NCBI GenBank assembly: GCA_963743015.1 | Contig: CAVUOD010000014.1 | Span: 434,001 to 498,000 of the forward strand | Reading direction: 5' to 3' | DNA: 64,000 nt | From: CAVSRC01 sp963743015 | GTDB taxonomy: Bacteria; Pseudomonadota; Alphaproteobacteria; Rhizobiales; Kaistiaceae | Part shown: positions 25,219 through 33,973 of the stretch, in pieces | How the letters are laid out: every line of letters begins with the position of its first letter | How positions within the stretch are numbered: the stretch's first letter is position 1 | Notes under the pieces: generated by a model | Told to the model about the DNA's origin: nothing | Databases searched by the model: none | The model's input: the letters and a program-made list of their open reading frames with translations, nothing else | Made by a program: the position numbers and the translations under genes

Positions 25219-27249
25219 ATGACCTTGCCGAACCGCTTCAGCATCGGCCTCGCCGCCATAGCCGGCCTCGTCGCATGGACCACCGCGGCATCCGCCAGCG
25301 CGGTGGCGGATCTTCCCACAACGCTTGCCGGCAGCTACCTGGCGGCGCGCAGCGCCGACGTGGCCAAGGACATCGGCGCCGCCGCCAGCTTCTACAGCGA
25401 CGCGCTTGCCGACGACCCGGGGAATCCGACGCTGCTGGAGCGCACCGTCATCCTCAACGTCGCCAACGGCAATATCGATCAGGCGTTCGATCCGGCCGAA
25501 CGGCTGATCAAGGTCGACAGCGGCAATCCGATAGCGCGTCTGGTTCTGGCGATGCGTTCGGTCAAGCAGCACGACTACACCGCTGCAACCAGCAGCCTTG
25601 CCAGTGTCGCCAAGGCGCCGCTGGCGACGCTGACCATCGGGCTGATCGACGGCTGGATCGATTACGGCCTCGGCCAGGTCGACAAGGGGCTGGCAACGAT
25701 CGATGCGCTCAATGGACCGAGCTGGTACGGCATCTTCAAGGACTATCACAGCGCGATGATCCTTGACGCCGCAGGGCGGACCAAGGACGCGGTCACCGCC
25801 ATCACCCGGGCCTACGATACCGACGGCTCGGCGCTGAGGGTGGTGGAAGGCTATGCCCGGATTCTGGCGCGTGCCGGCCGGCGCGATGCCGCCCTCAAGG
25901 CCCTGACCGATTTCGCCGGGATATCGGCGCTGCACCCGGCGGTGAAGGAACTGGCAGACGATATCCGCGCGGGCAAGGCGATCGCCCCGGTGGCGGCAAC
26001 CGCCGATGAAGGCGTGGCCGAGGCGCTGTACGGGCTGGGCTCGGCGATCGGCAGCGACGGCGGACCGGAATTGCCGATGGCCTACCTGCAATTGGCACTC
26101 TATCTGAATCCGTCGCTTTATCTGGCCGACATGGCGATCGGCGATGTGCTGCAGGCCGCGTCGCGCTGCGACGAAGCCACCGTCGCCTATGGGCGGGTTC
26201 CCGAGACGCTGGCGCTGCGCCGCAACGCCGACCTGCAGATTGCCTCCTGCCTGCAGGACCTCGGCCAGCCGGCCAAGGCGGTGCGCTATGTCGAGCGCGT
26301 GCTCAACGCCGATCCGAGCGACATCGAAGCGGCCGTCATGCTCGGCGATATCTACCGGGCGATCGACAAGTTCGCCGAGGCTGCCGATGCCTACGGCCGC
26401 GGCATCGCGGCGATCAAGCACGAAACCGCGGACGACTGGCGCATCTACTACTATCGCGGCGTCGCCGAGGAGCGCAGCCAGCAATGGCCGAAGGCCGAAG
26501 CTGACTTCAAGCATGCGCTGAAGCTCAGCCCCGGCCAGCCGTCCGTGCTCAACTACCTCGGCTATTCCTGGGTGGACAAGGGCATGAACCTCGACAAGGC
26601 GCTGTCGATGATCAAGCAGGCGGTCGACAGCAGGCCGAACGACGGCTACATCGTCGACAGCCTCGGCTGGGCCTATTACAAGCTGCATCGCTACAAGGAC
26701 GCGGTCGCGACGCTGGAGCGCGCCATCGAGCTCAGGCCCGAGGACTCGACCATCAACGACCATCTCGGCGATGCCTATTGGCAGGTCGGGCGCAAGCTCG
26801 AAGCGACCTTCCAGTGGGCGCATGCGCGCGACATGAATCCCGAGAAGGACCAGTTGCCGACGATCCTCGACAAGCTGCAGCATGGCTTGAAGGCTGCTGA
26901 CCAGCGACGGCGTGACCAAAGGCAAGGCGGCCGGCATGCCGGGCGAGTGCCGCAATCCCAACGACCGCAGCGCCCTGCCGCAGCCGGTGACCGTCGGAGC
27001 GAACTGAACCCGGACGCAGGCGGCCACAGCAGCCATCCATGGACCAGGTTGCAAAAGCCATCGAGGACGCGACGGGGGCCGGCAACTCGGAGCTGGCAAG
27101 CGCCAAGATCAACCTGGCCCTGCACGTCGGAGCAGAGCGCGCGGACGGCTATCACGATCTGGAAAGCCTGGTGGTGTTTGCCGACATCGCCGATGTGGTG
27201 GTCGCGCGGCCGGTGGCGAAGGACGCCGCGGCCACGGCGCTCGACATGA
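25219..27249 (+). CDS. TPR-repeat exported protein, C-terminus probably out of frame
   Basis: A signal peptide (MTLPNRFSIGLAAIAGLVAWTTAASA) is followed by about 550 residues of tetratricopeptide-type helices, for example AVRYVERVLNADPSDIEAAV, FKHALKLSPGQPSVLNYLGY and RPNDGYIVDSLGWAYYKLHRY. TPR proteins scaffold complexes, and this one is probably periplasmic. The ATG at 25219 is favoured by GAGGG upstream; a GTG at 25210 is possible. After ILDKLQHGLKAA the frame turns into arginine/serine-rich sequence and runs 211 bases into ispE. A one-base insertion just after 26890 would instead give a smoother tail (SDGVTKGKAAGMPGECRNPN) ending at 27007. The last ~110 residues as read are doubtful. Confidence 0.85.
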   Translation: MTLPNRFSIGLAAIAGLVAWTTAASASAVADLPTTLAGSYLAARSADVAKDIGAAASFYSDALADDPGNPTLLERTVILNVANGNIDQAFDPAERLIKVDSGNPIARLVLAMRSVKQHDYTAATSSLASVAKAPLATLTIGLIDGWIDYGLGQVDKGLATIDALNGPSWYGIFKDYHSAMILDAAGRTKDAVTAITRAYDTDGSALRVVEGYARILARAGRRDAALKALTDFAGISALHPAVKELADDIRAGKAIAPVAATADEGVAEALYGLGSAIGSDGGPELPMAYLQLALYLNPSLYLADMAIGDVLQAASRCDEATVAYGRVPETLALRRNADLQIASCLQDLGQPAKAVRYVERVLNADPSDIEAAVMLGDIYRAIDKFAEAADAYGRGIAAIKHETADDWRIYYYRGVAEERSQQWPKAEADFKHALKLSPGQPSVLNYLGYSWVDKGMNLDKALSMIKQAVDSRPNDGYIVDSLGWAYYKLHRYKDAVATLERAIELRPEDSTINDHLGDAYWQVGRKLEATFQWAHARDMNPEKDQLPTILDKLQHGLKAADQRRRDQRQGGRHAGRVPQSQRPQRPAAAGDRRSELNPDAGGHSSHPWTRLQKPSRTRRGPATRSWQAPRSTWPCTSEQSARTAITIWKAWWCLPTSPMWWSRGRWRRTPRPRRST

Positions 27250-27968
27250 CCGGCCCCTATGCCGATCTGCTTGCGCAGACCACCGCGCCCACGGCCAATC
27301 TTGTCATGCGCGCCGTCGCAGGCAATCACAGCGGCGCCCCCCGGCGGCGGGTCAAGCCGGTGCATCTCAGCCTCGCCAAGCGGATTCCGGTGGCGGCCGG
27401 ACTTGGCGGCGGCTCGGCGGATGCGGCAGCGACGCTGAGGCTGCTTGACCGCATGTGGAACCTGCAACTGACGCCGCAGACACTTGCCGAGATCGGCGTC
27501 TCTCTCGGCGCCGACGTGCCGATGTGCGTCACATCGCAGCCGCTGATTGCCCGCGGCATCGGCGAGATGGTGACGCCGGTCACCGGCATCCCGGCCCTGC
27601 CGGTGGTGCTTGTCCATCCGGGCATCAGCATGCCGACGGGCGCGGTCTTCGCCGGCCTCGGCAACGAGACGCGCGCGCCGCTGCCCGCCCTGCCGCCGAA
27701 ATTCAAGTCGGCGCTCGATCTGGTCTTCTGGCTGCGCCAGACGCGCAACGACCTGATCGACCCGGCACGGGTGGTCTCGCGCAAGGCCGTGGCTGCGGCC
27801 AAGGCGCTGGCCGCCGACCCGGATTGCCTGTTCGCGCGCATGTCCGGTTCGGGCGCCGCCGCCTTCGGCATCTTCGTCAAGGCGAGCGCGGCAGAACGCG
27901 CCGCCGAGCGCATCAGGGCGGCCAAGCCGGACTGGTGGGTGGTGGCGGCGATGACCGGCGGCTCGTGA
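27039..27968 (+). CDS. ispE: 4-diphosphocytidyl-2-C-methyl-D-erythritol kinase
   Basis: The 309-residue GHMP kinase phosphorylates CDP-ME in the non-mevalonate isoprenoid pathway. The substrate segment is ASAKINLALHVGAERADGYHDLESLVVFAD. The ATP-binding motif is PVAAGLGGGSADAAATLRLL, and the C-terminal GHMP motif is FARMSGSGAAAFGIF. Length is normal. IspH, the last enzyme of the pathway, is also in this window. Its stop overlaps a possible GTG start of moaB. Confidence 0.96.
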   Translation: MDQVAKAIEDATGAGNSELASAKINLALHVGAERADGYHDLESLVVFADIADVVVARPVAKDAAATALDMTGPYADLLAQTTAPTANLVMRAVAGNHSGAPRRRVKPVHLSLAKRIPVAAGLGGGSADAAATLRLLDRMWNLQLTPQTLAEIGVSLGADVPMCVTSQPLIARGIGEMVTPVTGIPALPVVLVHPGISMPTGAVFAGLGNETRAPLPALPPKFKSALDLVFWLRQTRNDLIDPARVVSRKAVAAAKALAADPDCLFARMSGSGAAAFGIFVKASAAERAAERIRAAKPDWWVVAAMTGGS

Positions 27969-27985
27969 ACAGGCTGGATGGCACC

Positions 27986-28546
27986 ATGACAGAACCCGAC
28001 GACAAGCCGTTCGTTCCGGTCAGCTTCGCGGTGCTGACCGTCTCGGACAGCCGCACGCTTGCTGACGACCGCTCGGGCACGACCCTGGCCGAGCGCATCG
28101 CGGCGGCCGGGCATAGGCTCGCCGACCGTCAAATCGTGACCGACGACGTCCGCAGGATCCGCGCGACGGTGCGCAAGTGGATCGCCGACCCGACCATCGA
28201 TGCCGTCATCACCACCGGCGGCACCGGCTTCACCGGTCGCGACGTGACGCCCGAGGCAGTGGCGCCGCTGTTCGACAAGCACATGGAAGGCTTCGCGATC
28301 GTCTTCCACCGCATCAGCTACGACAAGATCGGCACCTCCACGATCCAGTCGCGGGCGACCGCAGGGCTCGCCAACGGCACTTTCGTCTTCTGCCTGCCGG
28401 GATCGCCCGGCGCCTGCCGCGACGCCTGGGACGGCATATTGGTGAAGCAGTTCGACTACCGGCAGCCGCCGTGCAACTTCGTCGAGATCATGCCGCGCCT
28501 CGACGAACACCTGAAGCGTTCGAAGCTTCGGAAGACGGCGAAGTAG
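27986..28546 (+). CDS. moaB: Molybdenum cofactor biosynthesis protein B
   Basis: The 186-residue MogA/MoaB-fold protein takes part in molybdopterin adenylylation. The conserved TTGGTGFTGRDVTPEAV and FCLPGSPGACRDAW blocks are intact, and the N-terminal VSFAVLTVSDSRTLADDRSG is typical. An in-frame GTG at 27965 overlaps the ispE stop (GTGA) and would add seven residues; I prefer the ATG at 27986. No other molybdopterin gene is nearby. Its 3' end overlaps by 59 bases the end of the convergent glycosyltransferase reading frame. Confidence 0.93.
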   Translation: MTEPDDKPFVPVSFAVLTVSDSRTLADDRSGTTLAERIAAAGHRLADRQIVTDDVRRIRATVRKWIADPTIDAVITTGGTGFTGRDVTPEAVAPLFDKHMEGFAIVFHRISYDKIGTSTIQSRATAGLANGTFVFCLPGSPGACRDAWDGILVKQFDYRQPPCNFVEIMPRLDEHLKRSKLRKTAK

Positions 28547-29004
28547 AGCGCGCCGTTTCCGCCAGCCAAGCGGTCTTGGCCACCAGACGGGCGGAGCGAC
28601 CGCCGCGCAAAGCCCCAAGCAGCCAGGTGAGCGGGCCGGAGATCAGCCGCCCGCCGCGGAACGTCGCCGAGCGCTTCTGCGCCTGACCGCCCTCGAGCGT
28701 GCGGTCGATGAAGGCCATGGCGTCGGCCTGCCATTCGGGCTGGAGAATGTGCGAGGCGGGGGTGAACAGCAGCCAGTCGCCGCGCGCCCGCTCGACGGCG
28801 GCGCGCCGGCCATCGCCCGCCACGCCGGCATCGATGATCGTGCAGCCGGCGGCGTCGGCCACCTTGCGCGTGCCGTCATGCGAGCCGTGATCGACGACGA
28901 TGACGTCGCGGATCGAGGCCTTCGGTGGCCGCCGGCACCAGCGCGGCAAGCGCATGGGCGAGGCTGATCTCCTCGTTCTCGGTCTCGATGATGGCCGTGA
29001 TCAT
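28488..29004 (-). pseudogene. Family 2-like glycosyltransferase, split by a one-base insertion
   Basis: The protein begins MITAIIETENEEISLAHALAALVPAATEGL. The expected next block IRDVIVVDHGSHDGTRKVADAAGC lies in another frame. Removing one base at about 28914 (near GGCCTCGATCCGC on the minus strand) joins them as ATEGLIRDVIVVDHG. The repaired product is about 171 residues, with the GT2-type opening and DHGSHDGT, then ARGDWLLFTPASHILQPEW. It is short for a glycosyltransferase and lacks the second half of a GT-A catalytic domain, as do the small GT2-like proteins that I recall next to moaB in related bacteria. It is convergent with moaB, overlapping its end, and divergent from the radical SAM gene. 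Confidence 0.78.
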
Positions 29005-29116
29005 GGGTCGTTCATACGGCACGGGCTCGGCCCATGACGACTGGAAATTTCGCCGACTAGCCATATTTGAAGTTCGTTCTTGATTTGTTCCAGCTTGACG
29101 AGCTAGGAATATTTTC

Positions 29117-30264
29117 ATGAAGACGCGCACCTCCCGATTCGCCCAAAGTTCCGGCCGGCCGGCCAACGATTGCGTCGGTGTCGGCATCGACCCCGACCGT
29201 CGCCGCGGGCGCGGGGCCGAGACCAACCGCTCGGGGCGGTTCGAACGCACCACCCGCGAGGCGATCGACGACGGCTGGGCGTCGCTGGACCTGCTGCCAC
29301 CGCTCAAGACGGAAGTGCAGGAGGAGGCGCCGCGCCAGATCATCACCCGCAACACCTCGCCCGACATCTCCTTCGACCGCTCGATCAATCCCTATCGCGG
29401 CTGCGAGCACGGCTGCGCCTACTGCTTCGCCCGGCCGACGCACGCCTATATGGGCCTGTCGCCGGGCTCGATTTCGAGACGCGGCTGTTCGCCAAGCCGA
29501 ACGCGGCGCGGCTTCTGGAGAAGGAACTGGCCAGGCCCGGCTACCAGGTGCGCACCATGGCGATCGGCACCAATACCGACCCCTATCAGCCGATCGAGCG
29601 CCGCTATCGCATCATGCGCGAGATCCTCGAGGTGCTCGACCACACGAGCCATCCTGTCGGCATCGTCACCAAGTCGGCGCTGGTCACGCGCGACATCGAC
29701 ATCCTGGCGCGCATGGCGACGCGCGGTCTGGTCAAGGTGGCGCTGTCGGTGACCACCCTCGACCGCAAGCTGGCCCGCGCCATGGAGCCGCGCGCGGCGA
29801 CGCCGGAACGGCGGCTCGATGCGCTCAGCCAGCTCTCCGCCGCCGGCGTGCCGACGGTGGTCATGGTGGCGCCGGTGATCCCGGCGCTGAACGAGAGCGA
29901 GATCGAGCGCATTCTCGAAGCCGCGGCCGCAGCCGGCGTGCGCGAGGCCGGCTATGTCCTCCTGCGCCTGCCGCTGGAGGTGCGCGACATCTTCAAGGAA
30001 TTCCTCGAGCGCGAATATCCCGACCGGGCCAGGCATGTGTTGTCGGTGATCCGCTCCATGCGCGGCGGCAAGGACTACGATTCGGAGTGGGGCAAGCGCA
30101 TGCGCGGTGACGGCCCCTATGCCTGGCAGATCGGCCGGCGCTTCGAGATGGCGGCGCGGCGGCTGGGCCTCAACCGCGAGAAGCTGAGGCTGAGGACCGA
30201 CCTGTTCACGGCGCCCGGCGCCGAAAGACAGCTCGACCTCTTTGCCGGCCAGAAGGCGGCGTAA
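29117..30264 (+). pseudogene. PA0069-type radical SAM protein, split by a one-base deletion
   Basis: The first part carries the radical SAM cluster motif C96-x3-C100-x2-C103 (RGCEHGCAYCF) and continues to ARPTHAYMGLSPG. The rest (LDFETRLFAKPNAARLLEKEL to the end, FAGQKAA) is in another frame. One G missing from the GGG at about 29462-29466 explains the break, since the total length is one base short of 383 codons. Repaired it is about 382 residues and matches the PA0069/Rv2578c family, distantly related to spore photoproduct lyase, with unknown substrate. The conserved TNTDPYQPIERRY block is present. It is divergent from the glycosyltransferase. Confidence 0.85.
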
Positions 30265-30293
30265 GCACCAACTTTCGCAAGAAATTGCCTCTC

Positions 30294-30390
30294 GTTCGTC
30301 CCCGCGACGGCGGGACCCAGGCGAGACTCGCCGCGAGCCCAGCACTTGCTGCAATTCCAGCCTGGATGCGCGCCTCCGCGGGCATGAACG
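30294..30390. repeat. Dispersed intergenic repeat, copy 1
   Basis: CGTTCGTCCCCGCGACGGCGG then ACCCAGGCGAGACTC, ending in GCCTGGATG and GGCATGAACGG, is shared with a second copy 0.8 kb downstream. The outer arms are partly complementary (ACCCAGGC with GCCTGGAT; CCGCGACGG with CCTCCGCGG), so it can fold into a hairpin. It resembles the small palindromic repeats scattered between genes in many alphaproteobacteria. Confidence 0.75.
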
Positions 30391-30452
30391 GTGTGGGTCA
30401 ATCCCGCTCATCGGCGCTTGCAGCGCGGTCCCGCCGGCGGCACGCTGCACCC

Positions 30453-31100
30453 ATGCTGCGGAAATCGCCCGATTCGCCGGAAGCGCCCACCGACCGCTAC
30501 GAACGAAGAGCGAAGCGGCAAGGCGCCAGGCTGGTTGCCGGCGTCGACGAGGCCGGGCGGGGTCCGCTGGCCGGGCCGGTGGTGGTTGCCGCGGTCGCCT
30601 TTGCCGACCGGCGCTATCCCGACGGCCTCAATGATTCCAAGAAGCTGACGGCGCGTGAGCGCGAGCGCCTCTATGACGCGATCCTCGAGCGCGCGGCCGT
30701 GTCAATCGTCGTCGCCAGCCGGGCGCGCATCGACCGCATGAACATCCTGCGAGCCTCGCTATGGGCGATGAGCCGGGCGGTCGCCGGCCTGCCCGAGATG
30801 CCCGACCACGTGCTTGTCGATGGCAACAAGACGCCGCCGGGCCTTGCCTGCGCCTCAGAGACCATCATCGGCGGCGACGGACTGTCGGTGTCGATCGCGG
30901 CCGCCTCGATCGTCGCCAAGGTGACGCGCGACCGCCTGATGACCGCCGTCGGGCATGCCTATCCCGACTACGGCTTCGAGCGGCACATGGGCTATTCGAC
31001 GCCGGCCCATTTCGCCGCGCTGAAAGAGCACGGCCCCTGCCCGCACCACCGGCAAAGCTTCGCGCCGGTGCGCGAGCAGCAGCTTGCTCTGGATCTGTAG
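30453..31100 (+). CDS. rnhB: Ribonuclease HII
   Basis: The 215-residue enzyme cleaves RNA in RNA-DNA hybrids, including single ribonucleotides. The catalytic opening VAGVDEAGRGPLAGPVVVAA supplies the first acidic pair, DHVLVDGNKTPPG the third acidic residue, and SIAAASIVAKVTRDR is diagnostic. The ATG at 30453 gives the usual length; the longer in-frame version from 30285 runs through the upstream repeat. It is flanked on both sides by copies of a dispersed repeat. RNase HI is also encoded in this window. Confidence 0.95.
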   Translation: MLRKSPDSPEAPTDRYERRAKRQGARLVAGVDEAGRGPLAGPVVVAAVAFADRRYPDGLNDSKKLTARERERLYDAILERAAVSIVVASRARIDRMNILRASLWAMSRAVAGLPEMPDHVLVDGNKTPPGLACASETIIGGDGLSVSIAAASIVAKVTRDRLMTAVGHAYPDYGFERHMGYSTPAHFAALKEHGPCPHHRQSFAPVREQQLALDL

Positions 31101-31121
31101 GAAGGCGCCGCCTGTCCCTTC

Positions 31122-31220
31122 CGTTCGTCCCCGCGACGGCGGACCCAGGCGAGACTCACCGGCAGGCGCCGGACGTGTTGTCAGTCCGGCCTGGATGCCC
31201 GGCCGGAGCCGGGCATGAGC
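31122..31220. repeat. Dispersed intergenic repeat, copy 2
   Basis: It shares CGTTCGTCCCCGCGACGGCGG, ACCCAGGCGAGACTC, GGCCTGGATGC and GGGCATGA-CGG-GTGTG with copy 1. It lies in the gap between the ends of rnhB and atpF (convergent genes), where the hairpin could also act as a bidirectional terminator. A third partial right-hand end (GGCATGACCGGAGTGTGG) lies at about 39097-39115. Confidence 0.75.
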
Positions 31221-31233
31221 GGAGTGTGTCGCG

Positions 31234-31737
31234 TCAGTTGAGCTTGGAACGGACCTCGCCGATCGCCTTGTCGATCAGCACTGCGCCGGTTTCGCCCTTG
31301 ATGCGGGCGCTCAAGAGCTTCTCGGCAGCGGCGATCGCCACATCGGCCGACAGCGCCCGCACTTCCTGCAGCGCCTGGGCCTCGGCCTGGATGATCTTCT
31401 GCTCGGCCATCCTGGTGCGCCCGGCGACGTATTCTTCCATGCGCTTCTTGGTTTCGACCGCCAGCGCTTCGGCCTCGCGCCTGGCCTGATCGATGATCTC
31501 CTCGGCCTCGACCTCGGCCTCGCGCGCGCGGCGCTGGTAGTCGGCAAGCAGCGCCTGGGCTTCCTCGCGCAGCCTGCGCGCCTGGTCGAGCTCGTTGCGG
31601 ATCCCCGCGGCGCGCCGGTCGAGCGCGGCGGTCATCTGCCCGGGAACCTTCAGGTAGATCATGATGCCGATGAAGACGAGGAGCGAGAACAGCGCCCAGA
31701 ACGGTGCGTCGCCCCACACGAATGGTGCATCGAACAT
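31234..31737 (-). CDS. atpF: ATP synthase F0 subunit b
   Basis: The 167-residue protein has one N-terminal membrane segment (APFWALFSLLVFIGIMIYL) followed by a long charged coiled coil (about 35-150) rich in A, E, R and K. This is the peripheral stalk of ATP synthase. It is last gene of the F0 cluster atpI-atpB-atpE-atpF'-atpF, nine bases after the b' gene. The F1 genes are not in the window. Confidence 0.94.
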   Translation of the reverse strand: MFDAPFVWGDAPFWALFSLLVFIGIMIYLKVPGQMTAALDRRAAGIRNELDQARRLREEAQALLADYQRRAREAEVEAEEIIDQARREAEALAVETKKRMEEYVAGRTRMAEQKIIQAEAQALQEVRALSADVAIAAAEKLLSARIKGETGAVLIDKAIGEVRSKLN

Positions 31738-31746
31738 CCGGGCCCC

Positions 31747-32334
31747 CTATTTCGCCATCGCTTCGGCGACGGCTTGATCGGCCTCGCCGCGGCCGACCGT
31801 GGTGCCGGTGAGCGCGTTGACGATGGCTTCGGTCGCTTCCGCCGCGATGGCCCCGACGTCGGAGAGGGCCTTCGACTTGATCTCGCCAATGCGTGTTTCG
31901 GCGGTGGCAAGCTGCTTGTTGAGCGCGGCCTCGGCCTCGGCACGCTGCGCGTCGGAGGCCGCCTTGGCCTCCTCGCGGGCGGTCTCGGCGATGGTGAAGG
32001 CCTTGGCGCGGGCATTGGCCAGCGCCTTATCGTAGGCCGCCTCGGCTTCCTCCGACTCCTGCTTCAGCCGCTCGGCCATGTCGAGATCGCTGGCGATGCG
32101 GTCGCGGCGATCCTCGAGGATGCCGCCGATGCGCGGCAGAGCGACCTTCGCCATGACGTAGTAGAGAATGACGAATGTGATCGCCAGCCACAGGAGCTGC
32201 GAGGGAAACCACGTGGAATCGAAGGGCGGGAACGCCTTGTGCTCGCCCGGAGGCGGCGCCTCGGTGCCCGCGTGCGTCGCCGGCGTCGGCTGGGTTGCCT
32301 CGGCCAACGTCATCGGCAGCTCATGAGCGGCCAT
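31747..32334 (-). CDS. atpF': ATP synthase F0 subunit b'
   Basis: The 195-residue second stalk subunit is typical of alphaproteobacteria and other phototroph-related lineages. An N-terminal P/T/E-rich extension (about 1-45) precedes the membrane segment WFPSQLLWLAITFVILYYV and a long helical region (PRIGGILEDRRDRIASDLDMA). It pairs with b to form a heterodimeric stalk. ATG at 32334 is preferred to a TTG at 32340 because GGGGA lies about eight bases before the ATG. Confidence 0.94.
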   Translation of the reverse strand: MAAHELPMTLAEATQPTPATHAGTEAPPPGEHKAFPPFDSTWFPSQLLWLAITFVILYYVMAKVALPRIGGILEDRRDRIASDLDMAERLKQESEEAEAAYDKALANARAKAFTIAETAREEAKAASDAQRAEAEAALNKQLATAETRIGEIKSKALSDVGAIAAEATEAIVNALTGTTVGRGEADQAVAEAMAK

Positions 32335-32368
32335 TGCCAATCCCCGACCTTTCGTCGTGCCTGTCGGT

Positions 32369-32593
32369 TCAGCCGAACAGCAGAATCAGGGCGATCAGCA
32401 GCGAGAAGATGCCGAGCGCCTCGGTGATGGCGAAGCCGAAGATCAGGCGGCCGAACTGGCCGTCGGCGGCTGCCGGGTTGCGGATGGCGCCGGCGAGGTA
32501 GTTGCCGAAGATGTGGCCGAGGCCGATGCCGGCACAGCCCATGCCGATACATGCGATACCGGCACCGATTGCCTTAGCTGCTGCAAGTTCCAT
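32369..32593 (-). CDS. atpE: ATP synthase F0 subunit c
   Basis: The 74-residue proteolipid forms the rotor ring. Two membrane hairpins are joined by the polar loop ARNP-like RNPAAADGQFGRLIF. The proton-carrying glutamate lies in GFAITEALGIFSLLIALILLF. The start MELAAAKAIGAGIACIGMG gives the standard length; six extra in-frame residues upstream are not family-like. It is flanked by atpB and the b' gene. Confidence 0.96.
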   Translation of the reverse strand: MELAAAKAIGAGIACIGMGCAGIGLGHIFGNYLAGAIRNPAAADGQFGRLIFGFAITEALGIFSLLIALILLFG

Positions 32594-32642
32594 GTCGATG
32601 CTCCTGCTCAAGAGATCCTTGGGGGTCGATAGGGACCAGCCG

Positions 32643-33389
32643 TCAATGGCTGGGGTGAAGCGCGTCGTTCAGGTAGATACAGGTGAGGATGGCGAAAACG
32701 TAGGCCTGCAGCGCCGCCACCAGCAGTTCCAGCGCGGTCAGCGCGATCGTGGCGAGCAGCGGCAGCACGGCGCCGAACCAGCCGAGCACGCCGATCGAGC
32801 CCAGTGCCGTGACGAAGCCGGCGAACACCTTCAGCGTGATGTGGCCGGCGAGCATGTTGGCGAAGAGACGAATCGACAGGCTGAGCGGCCGCGACAGGAA
32901 CGACAGGAACTCGATGACGACGATGAACGGCAGGATCGCCTTGGGCACGCCGCTCGGCACGAACAGCTTGAGGAAGTGCAGCTTGTGCCGCATGAAGCCG
33001 ACGACGATGACCAGCAGGATCACCACCACGGCGAGCGCACCGGTGATGATGATCTGCGCGGTGAAGGTGAAGAAATAGGGGAACATGCCCCACAGATTGC
33101 CGATCAGCACGAACATGAAGACGGTGAAGACGAAGGGGAAGTAGCGCATCCCCTCGCTGCCGGCCGAATCGCGCAGGGTCTGCGCAATGAATTCGTAGGT
33201 GAGTTCGGCCGCCGACTGCCAGCGCGACGGCACCAGACCGCGGCCGCGCGTCGACAGCATCAGGAAGGCCGCGGCGGCGACCACCGTCAGCGTCATGAAC
33301 AGGGCCGAATTGGTGAAGGACAGGTTGAGCCCGCCGATCTGGATCGGGATCAGCGGTTCAATATGAAACTGGTGGATCGGATCGTACAA
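32643..33389 (-). CDS. atpB: ATP synthase F0 subunit a
   Basis: The 248-residue integral membrane subunit forms the proton half-channels with the c ring. The essential arginine is in LSLSIRLFANMLAGHITLKV. Five to six membrane segments and the N-terminal DPIHQFHIEPLIPI are conserved. The only start that keeps the conserved N-terminus is TTG at 33389, preceded by GAGG at suitable spacing, so this is a UUG start. It overlaps nothing and follows atpI by 12 bases. Confidence 0.95.
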   Translation of the reverse strand: MYDPIHQFHIEPLIPIQIGGLNLSFTNSALFMTLTVVAAAAFLMLSTRGRGLVPSRWQSAAELTYEFIAQTLRDSAGSEGMRYFPFVFTVFMFVLIGNLWGMFPYFFTFTAQIIITGALAVVVILLVIVVGFMRHKLHFLKLFVPSGVPKAILPFIVVIEFLSFLSRPLSLSIRLFANMLAGHITLKVFAGFVTALGSIGVLGWFGAVLPLLATIALTALELLVAALQAYVFAILTCIYLNDALHPSH

Positions 33390-33401
33390 GTCAGTCCCTC
33401 G

Positions 33402-33773
33402 TCACCCCTTGCCGCCGACGAAATCGTCCGGCCCGGCCGGCCCCGGTTTCACCAGACCGGCCGACCGCATGACGGTCAGCATCCCGGCAGCAAAACCCAG
33501 AAGCAAGAACACTATCAACCCCCAGGGGCCGGTTCCGAACAGCCGGTCGACCCCCCACCCCAGTGCCGCGCCGAGGACAACCCCCGCCACGAAATCGGCG
33601 CCAAGCCGGATCGCCAGGCCATAGCCCGCTTGATCCGATTTCGGCTCGGCGGGCGACGACACTTTGCCTTGCGCACGCCGCTTGTCCAACTGCCGATCGA
33701 GATCGCTCAGCCGTCTGGACAACTCGGTCTTCTGGTCAGCTGACAGGTCCGGTTTGCCGTCCCCGTCGTCCAT
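33402..33773 (-). CDS. atpI: ATP synthase assembly protein AtpI
   Basis: The 123-residue protein has an N-terminal charged region (DLSADQKTELSRRLSDLDRQLDKRR) and two membrane segments (RLGADFVAGVVLGAALGWGV and WGLIVFLLLGFAAGMLTV), the AtpI pattern. It helps assemble the c ring or carry magnesium. ATG at 33773 has GAGGGAG upstream; a TTG at 33797 is less likely. It is first gene of the F0 cluster and divergent from the DUF721 gene, with about 200 bases between them. Confidence 0.92.
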   Translation of the reverse strand: MDDGDGKPDLSADQKTELSRRLSDLDRQLDKRRAQGKVSSPAEPKSDQAGYGLAIRLGADFVAGVVLGAALGWGVDRLFGTGPWGLIVFLLLGFAAGMLTVMRSAGLVKPGPAGPDDFVGGKG

Positions 33774-33973
33774 TAGCGCTCCCTCGCCCCGCGACAAGTC
33801 CCCGCGCCCCCGAAAACCGCGCGCACAATAGTTAGCACCCTTGAACGTGTCAAGGATAGGTCAACATGACTTATCTATTTGAAACACCGAAGCTTTCCAG
33901 CTTCAACCCGGGCCTGCGAGACCGCCGAGGGCGGCCTTTCCCTGGCCGCCTGCCGCGTGCGAAAAAGGCACCC

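Noticed and set aside
28902..29466. Programmed frameshifting as the cause of the broken glycosyltransferase and radical SAM frames
   Set aside because: No slippery heptamer with a downstream structure was seen at the sites, and the shifts go both ways; simple indels fit better.
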